The translations under genes and the position numbers were made by a program. Of a stretch of DNA of 18,447 bases, positions 16,114 through 18,447 are shown piece by piece; the first letter of the stretch is position 1, and the number at the start of each line of letters is the position of its first letter. Under the pieces are notes generated by a model, which worked only from the letters and a program-made list of their open reading frames with translations, was not told where the DNA came from and did no database searches. The stretch is taken from positions 1 through 18,447 of the forward strand of contig DASWHX010000258.1 in the NCBI GenBank assembly GCA_036397995.1, written 5' to 3'. Source of the stretch: DASWHX01 sp036397995 (GTDB taxonomy: Bacteria > Bacteroidota > Bacteroidia > Cytophagales > Cyclobacteriaceae).

Positions 16114-17339
16114 AAGAATAAGTATCCTACAAAAATCGCGGCGATAATGCCCGCTAAATCCGCAATAAGTCCTGCTGTTGCTGCATACCTGATTTTCTTG
16201 ATACTTACCGAGCCAAAGTACACCGCAATTACATAAAATGTGGTTTCTGTGGCCCCGCGAAATACACTTGATAATTGTCCTACAAATGAATCAGGACCAA
16301 ATGTTTTCATAACTTCAATGTTCATGCCCCTGGCCGCACTTCCACTAAGAGGCTTCATCAATGCGGTTGGTAAAGCCTGAACCCAGTCGCTATTGAAACC
16401 CAAACCTGCAACAACAAATGAAATACCTGAAACAATGTAATCGAGTGCTCCCGATGCCCGGAATACTCCAATGGCTACCAGTATGGCAATTAGGAACGGG
16501 ATAATCTTAATCGAAATTTGAAATCCTTCTTTGGCACCGTCAATAAATGCTTCATACACATTAACTTTCTTAGCCCAACCCAAAACAATAAAGAAGATAA
16601 TCACTGAAAAAATAATGACGCTGCTCGCCACACTAGAGACAGAATTTAATTGATCCTGATTTAAGGAAGTGAAGTAATAAACGAGACCAATAATTATTAT
16701 TGTAATTCCTCCAAGGTAAGATAGAATTACTCTGTCCAGGAGATTGATTTTCTGATAGAGAGCTACTGTTATTAATCCGACAATTGTGCTGAAGAAAGTT
16801 GCTATTAAAATAGGTATAAAGATATCGGTTGGGTTAGAAGCGCCAACCACAGACCGATCAATTAGTATTGTAAGCGGAATTATAGATAATCCTGATGTAT
16901 TCAAAACCAGGAACATTATCTGAGCATCCGATGCTGTATCCTTGTCTGGATTTACTTCCTGCATTTCTTTCATTGTTTTTAAGCCAAGCGGTGTAGCAGC
17001 ATTATCAAGTCCCAGCATGTTTGCTGAGAAATTCATTATCATACTTCCAATGGCAGGATGGTTACTTGGAATTCCGGGAAATAACCTGCTAAAAAAAGGT
17101 CCAATTGCTTTTGATAGGAGGCGAATAATTCCACCATTTTCCCCAATTTTCATTATTCCTAACCAGAAAGACATAACTCCGGTTAGATATAAACTTAGTT
17201 CAAACCCGGTCTTGGCCATATCAAAGGTTGAATTGAAAATTGCGGGAAATACTTCTGTATCCTGAAAGAAAACAAGCTTAACAAGGCCAACAATGAAGGC
17301 GATCAGAAAAAAGGCAATCCATAAATAATTTAAAACCAT
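16107..17339 (-). CDS. fused SpmA-SpmB nucleoside-recognition (gate) domain membrane protein
   Basis: This membrane protein has 410 residues and many hydrophobic segments. The N-terminal half resembles spore maturation protein A (GENGGIIRLLSKAIGPFFSRLFP, then SMIMNFSANMLGLDNAATPLGL). The C-terminal half resembles SpmB (FIDGAKEGFQISIKIIPFL, then LMKPLSGSAARG, and SVFRGATETTFYVIAVYFGS). In Bacillus these are two proteins affecting spore core dehydration. In non-sporulating Bacteroidota a fused form is widespread, with the transported substrate unknown. I place the start at the ATG at 17337-17339, which begins just before the first membrane helix and 2 nt after the rsmE stop; the frame also opens with TTG at 17346-17348. 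It is the last gene of the ACBP-rsmE-spmAB operon. Confidence 0.9.
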   Translation of the reverse strand: MVLNYLWIAFFLIAFIVGLVKLVFFQDTEVFPAIFNSTFDMAKTGFELSLYLTGVMSFWLGIMKIGENGGIIRLLSKAIGPFFSRLFPGIPSNHPAIGSMIMNFSANMLGLDNAATPLGLKTMKEMQEVNPDKDTASDAQIMFLVLNTSGLSIIPLTILIDRSVVGASNPTDIFIPILIATFFSTIVGLITVALYQKINLLDRVILSYLGGITIIIIGLVYYFTSLNQDQLNSVSSVASSVIIFSVIIFFIVLGWAKKVNVYEAFIDGAKEGFQISIKIIPFLIAILVAIGVFRASGALDYIVSGISFVVAGLGFNSDWVQALPTALMKPLSGSAARGMNIEVMKTFGPDSFVGQLSSVFRGATETTFYVIAVYFGSVSIKKIRYAATAGLIADLAGIIAAIFVGYLFFH

Positions 17340-17341
17340 GC

Positions 17342-18040
17342 TCAGCAATTAATTAAATTAAGGGCTGATACTGCGTAGACACCGGCTGTTTCAGTCCTTA
17401 GAGTATTAGCACTCAAAGAGACTTTTTGAAAGTCATTTTCTTCTGCAAGTCTTATTTCATCCTGTGTAAAATCACCTTCAGGTCCTATTACTACACAATA
17501 CGATTTGTTAGGTGTTGCCAAATTATACAGGTGGTTGGGTTGCAATTTATCAACATAACAAATAAATCGCTCATCCTCACTACTCGAAGAAATTAATTGG
17601 GTGAATGGAAGGATTGCTTTAAGCTCAGGGAGGAATGGATTATGTGATTGCTTAACGGCACTGGCAATTTTTTTTAATAATCGCGCTTCTCTTATTTTTA
17701 TTCTTTCAGAATGCCGGCAGTTAATAATTGTGATTTTCTTGACTCCAATTTCTGTGCACTTTTCTATACACCATTCCAGTCTTTCATGATTCTTGGTCGC
17801 TGCAATAGCTAAATGAATCGAATAGGACCTTTGTGGAATAATTTCTTTATGTAAAATTCTAAATTGAACTTTTACCGGGTTGGCATCAATTATTTCAACA
17901 ACAGCTTTGGCTCCTTTTCCGTTAAGAATTTCAATGTTATCCCCAACCGTCTGTCGAAGTACCCTGATACAGTGATTCGAATCTTCTTCAGTCAGAAATT
18001 CAACCCCATTAAGAAACTCCGGTTGAAAGAAGGCAATCAT
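17342..18040 (-). CDS. rsmE: 16S rRNA (uracil-1498-N3)-methyltransferase
   Basis: RsmE is a SPOUT methyltransferase that methylates N3 of U1498 in 16S rRNA in the decoding region of the 30S subunit. The 232-residue protein has a PUA-like N-terminus with HCIRVLR (23-29), the knot-associated EKCTEIGV (93-100), and the SAM-binding trefoil knot: VIGPEGDFTQDE (184-195) and LSANTLRTETAGVYAV (209-224). Length is typical. The ATG is 3 nt after the ACBP stop and the TGA is 2 nt before the preferred SpmAB ATG, so the three genes are tightly coupled. Confidence 0.96.
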   Translation of the reverse strand: MIAFFQPEFLNGVEFLTEEDSNHCIRVLRQTVGDNIEILNGKGAKAVVEIIDANPVKVQFRILHKEIIPQRSYSIHLAIAATKNHERLEWCIEKCTEIGVKKITIINCRHSERIKIREARLLKKIASAVKQSHNPFLPELKAILPFTQLISSSSEDERFICYVDKLQPNHLYNLATPNKSYCVVIGPEGDFTQDEIRLAEENDFQKVSLSANTLRTETAGVYAVSALNLINC

Positions 18041-18043
18041 GAT

Positions 18044-18304
18044 TTAAGACAATTTTTCTTTTAATTGGCTTACTAAGGCAATGTATTTTTGCATCGCTTC
18101 TTCCGCGCCCATTCCCTTAAGTTTTTCCCAGGTGGAATATTTTGCAATTGCTTTAAAGTCGAAGCCGGAAGGTTTTTCACCGGTTATGTCGCCATCAGTT
18201 GCCTGTTTATAGAAGCTGTAAAGTTGAAGCAAATCTTCATTGGAGGGTCTTGTAGTTAACGAATTTACTTCTAATGTTGCTTTTTGGAATTCTTCTTTTA
18301 ACAT
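18044..18304 (-). CDS. acyl-CoA-binding protein
   Basis: This 86-residue four-helix ACBP binds long-chain acyl-CoA esters in the cytosol. The ligand residues known from vertebrate ACBP are present at equivalent positions: Tyr29, Tyr32 and Lys33 in LLQLYSFYKQAT, Lys55 in AIAKYSTWEKLKGM, and Tyr74 in AMQKYI. This family is mainly eukaryotic but occurs in a limited set of bacteria, including Bacteroidota. It is the first gene of the operon with rsmE (3-nt gap). The ATG lies 15 nt after the gltA terminator, so its promoter must overlap the gltA 3' region or expression relies on read-through. Confidence 0.93.
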   Translation of the reverse strand: MLKEEFQKATLEVNSLTTRPSNEDLLQLYSFYKQATDGDITGEKPSGFDFKAIAKYSTWEKLKGMGAEEAMQKYIALVSQLKEKLS

Positions 18305-18319
18305 GACAGTTTAGTTATT

Positions 18320-18343
18320 AAAAAAGGCCCGAAGGCCCCTTTC
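18320..18343 (-). terminator. intrinsic terminator of citrate synthase gene
   Basis: On the minus strand, GGCC-TTCG-GGCC forms a stem closed by a stable UUCG tetraloop (loop at 18330-18333). The preceding AAAGG can pair with the following U-run, which continues as six U residues into the leader of the ACBP gene. It begins 2 nt after the gltA stop. The mirror strand has a C-tract and only three T residues after the stem, so it works on the minus strand only. Confidence 0.85.
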
Positions 18344-18345
18344 AA

Positions 18346-18447
18346 TTATCGTTTGGTGTAATCAATGTAGTCTCTTTCTGTGGCTCCAATGTAGATTTGC
18401 CTTGGTCTGCCAATGGGTTCGGTATTCTCAATCATTTCTTTCCATTG
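18346..18447 (-). CDS. gltA: citrate synthase, C-terminal fragment (cut by window edge)
   Basis: The last 33 codons and TAA stop of a gene entering from the right edge were translated by hand. The sequence contains IGRPRQIYIGATERDY, the RPRQIYxG ending typical of type II citrate synthase, which condenses oxaloacetate and acetyl-CoA at entry to the TCA cycle. A hairpin terminator follows directly. Only the C-terminal tail is visible, so catalytic residues cannot be checked. Confidence 0.88.
   Translation of the reverse strand, partial: QWKEMIENTEPIGRPRQIYIGATERDYIDYTKR

Noticed and set aside
1..18447. CRISPR arrays, tRNA/rRNA genes, insertion sequences, phage integration sites
   Set aside because: I saw no spaced direct repeats, no cloverleaf sequence, no transposase or integrase, and no flanking duplications. 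The triad operon shows no mobile-element hallmark within the visible part.

Overview
The window looks like chromosomal DNA from a member of the Bacteroidota, most likely a Cytophagales-type marine or soil bacterium. The reasons are the moderately A+T-rich sequence, leaders with almost no Shine-Dalgarno sequence, several TTG/GTG starts, a Bacteroidota-style zinc-less sirtuin, a SpmA-SpmB fusion, and N-terminal nSTAND NTPase motifs typical of the phylum. This assignment is inferred from protein character, not from a marker-gene search.

Layout. Positions 1-4863 (minus strand) hold a compact three-gene operon, read right to left: a 1060-residue MFS/nucleotide-translocase-like membrane protein with HEAT repeats and a cyclic-nucleotide-binding-like C-terminal domain; a 482-residue protein with three TIR/DUF4062-like Rossmann domains; and the first 72 codons of an nSTAND1-family NTPase, which runs off the left edge. 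The gaps are 8 and 5 nt. About 270 bp of non-coding DNA separates it from queA (minus), which is divergent from menC (plus). menC converges on and overlaps a sirtuin gene (minus), which directly follows topA (minus). Divergent from topA is a plus-strand run of sixA-like phosphatase, agmatinase-family ureohydrolase and an AGCS sodium/amino-acid symporter. This run abuts a convergent TlpA-like thiol-disulfide protein gene. A divergent plus-strand gene then encodes a 597-residue secreted protein of unknown function. The last block (minus) is the 3' end of citrate synthase, its terminator, then acyl-CoA-binding protein, rsmE and an SpmA-SpmB fusion.

How the genes work together. Most of positions 5134-18447 is housekeeping: tRNA queuosine synthesis, menaquinone synthesis, DNA topology, protein deacylation, polyamine/arginine metabolism, amino-acid uptake, rRNA methylation, the TCA cycle and acyl-CoA handling. 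It is packed so tightly that three convergent pairs touch or overlap. The part that looks like an undescribed system is the left-hand operon. It couples a membrane protein with sensory-looking cytosolic modules to a multi-TIR-like adaptor and a STAND-type signalling NTPase. This architecture suggests a signal-transduction or biological-conflict (possibly antiphage) module, but that function is inferred from domain content and gene order only.
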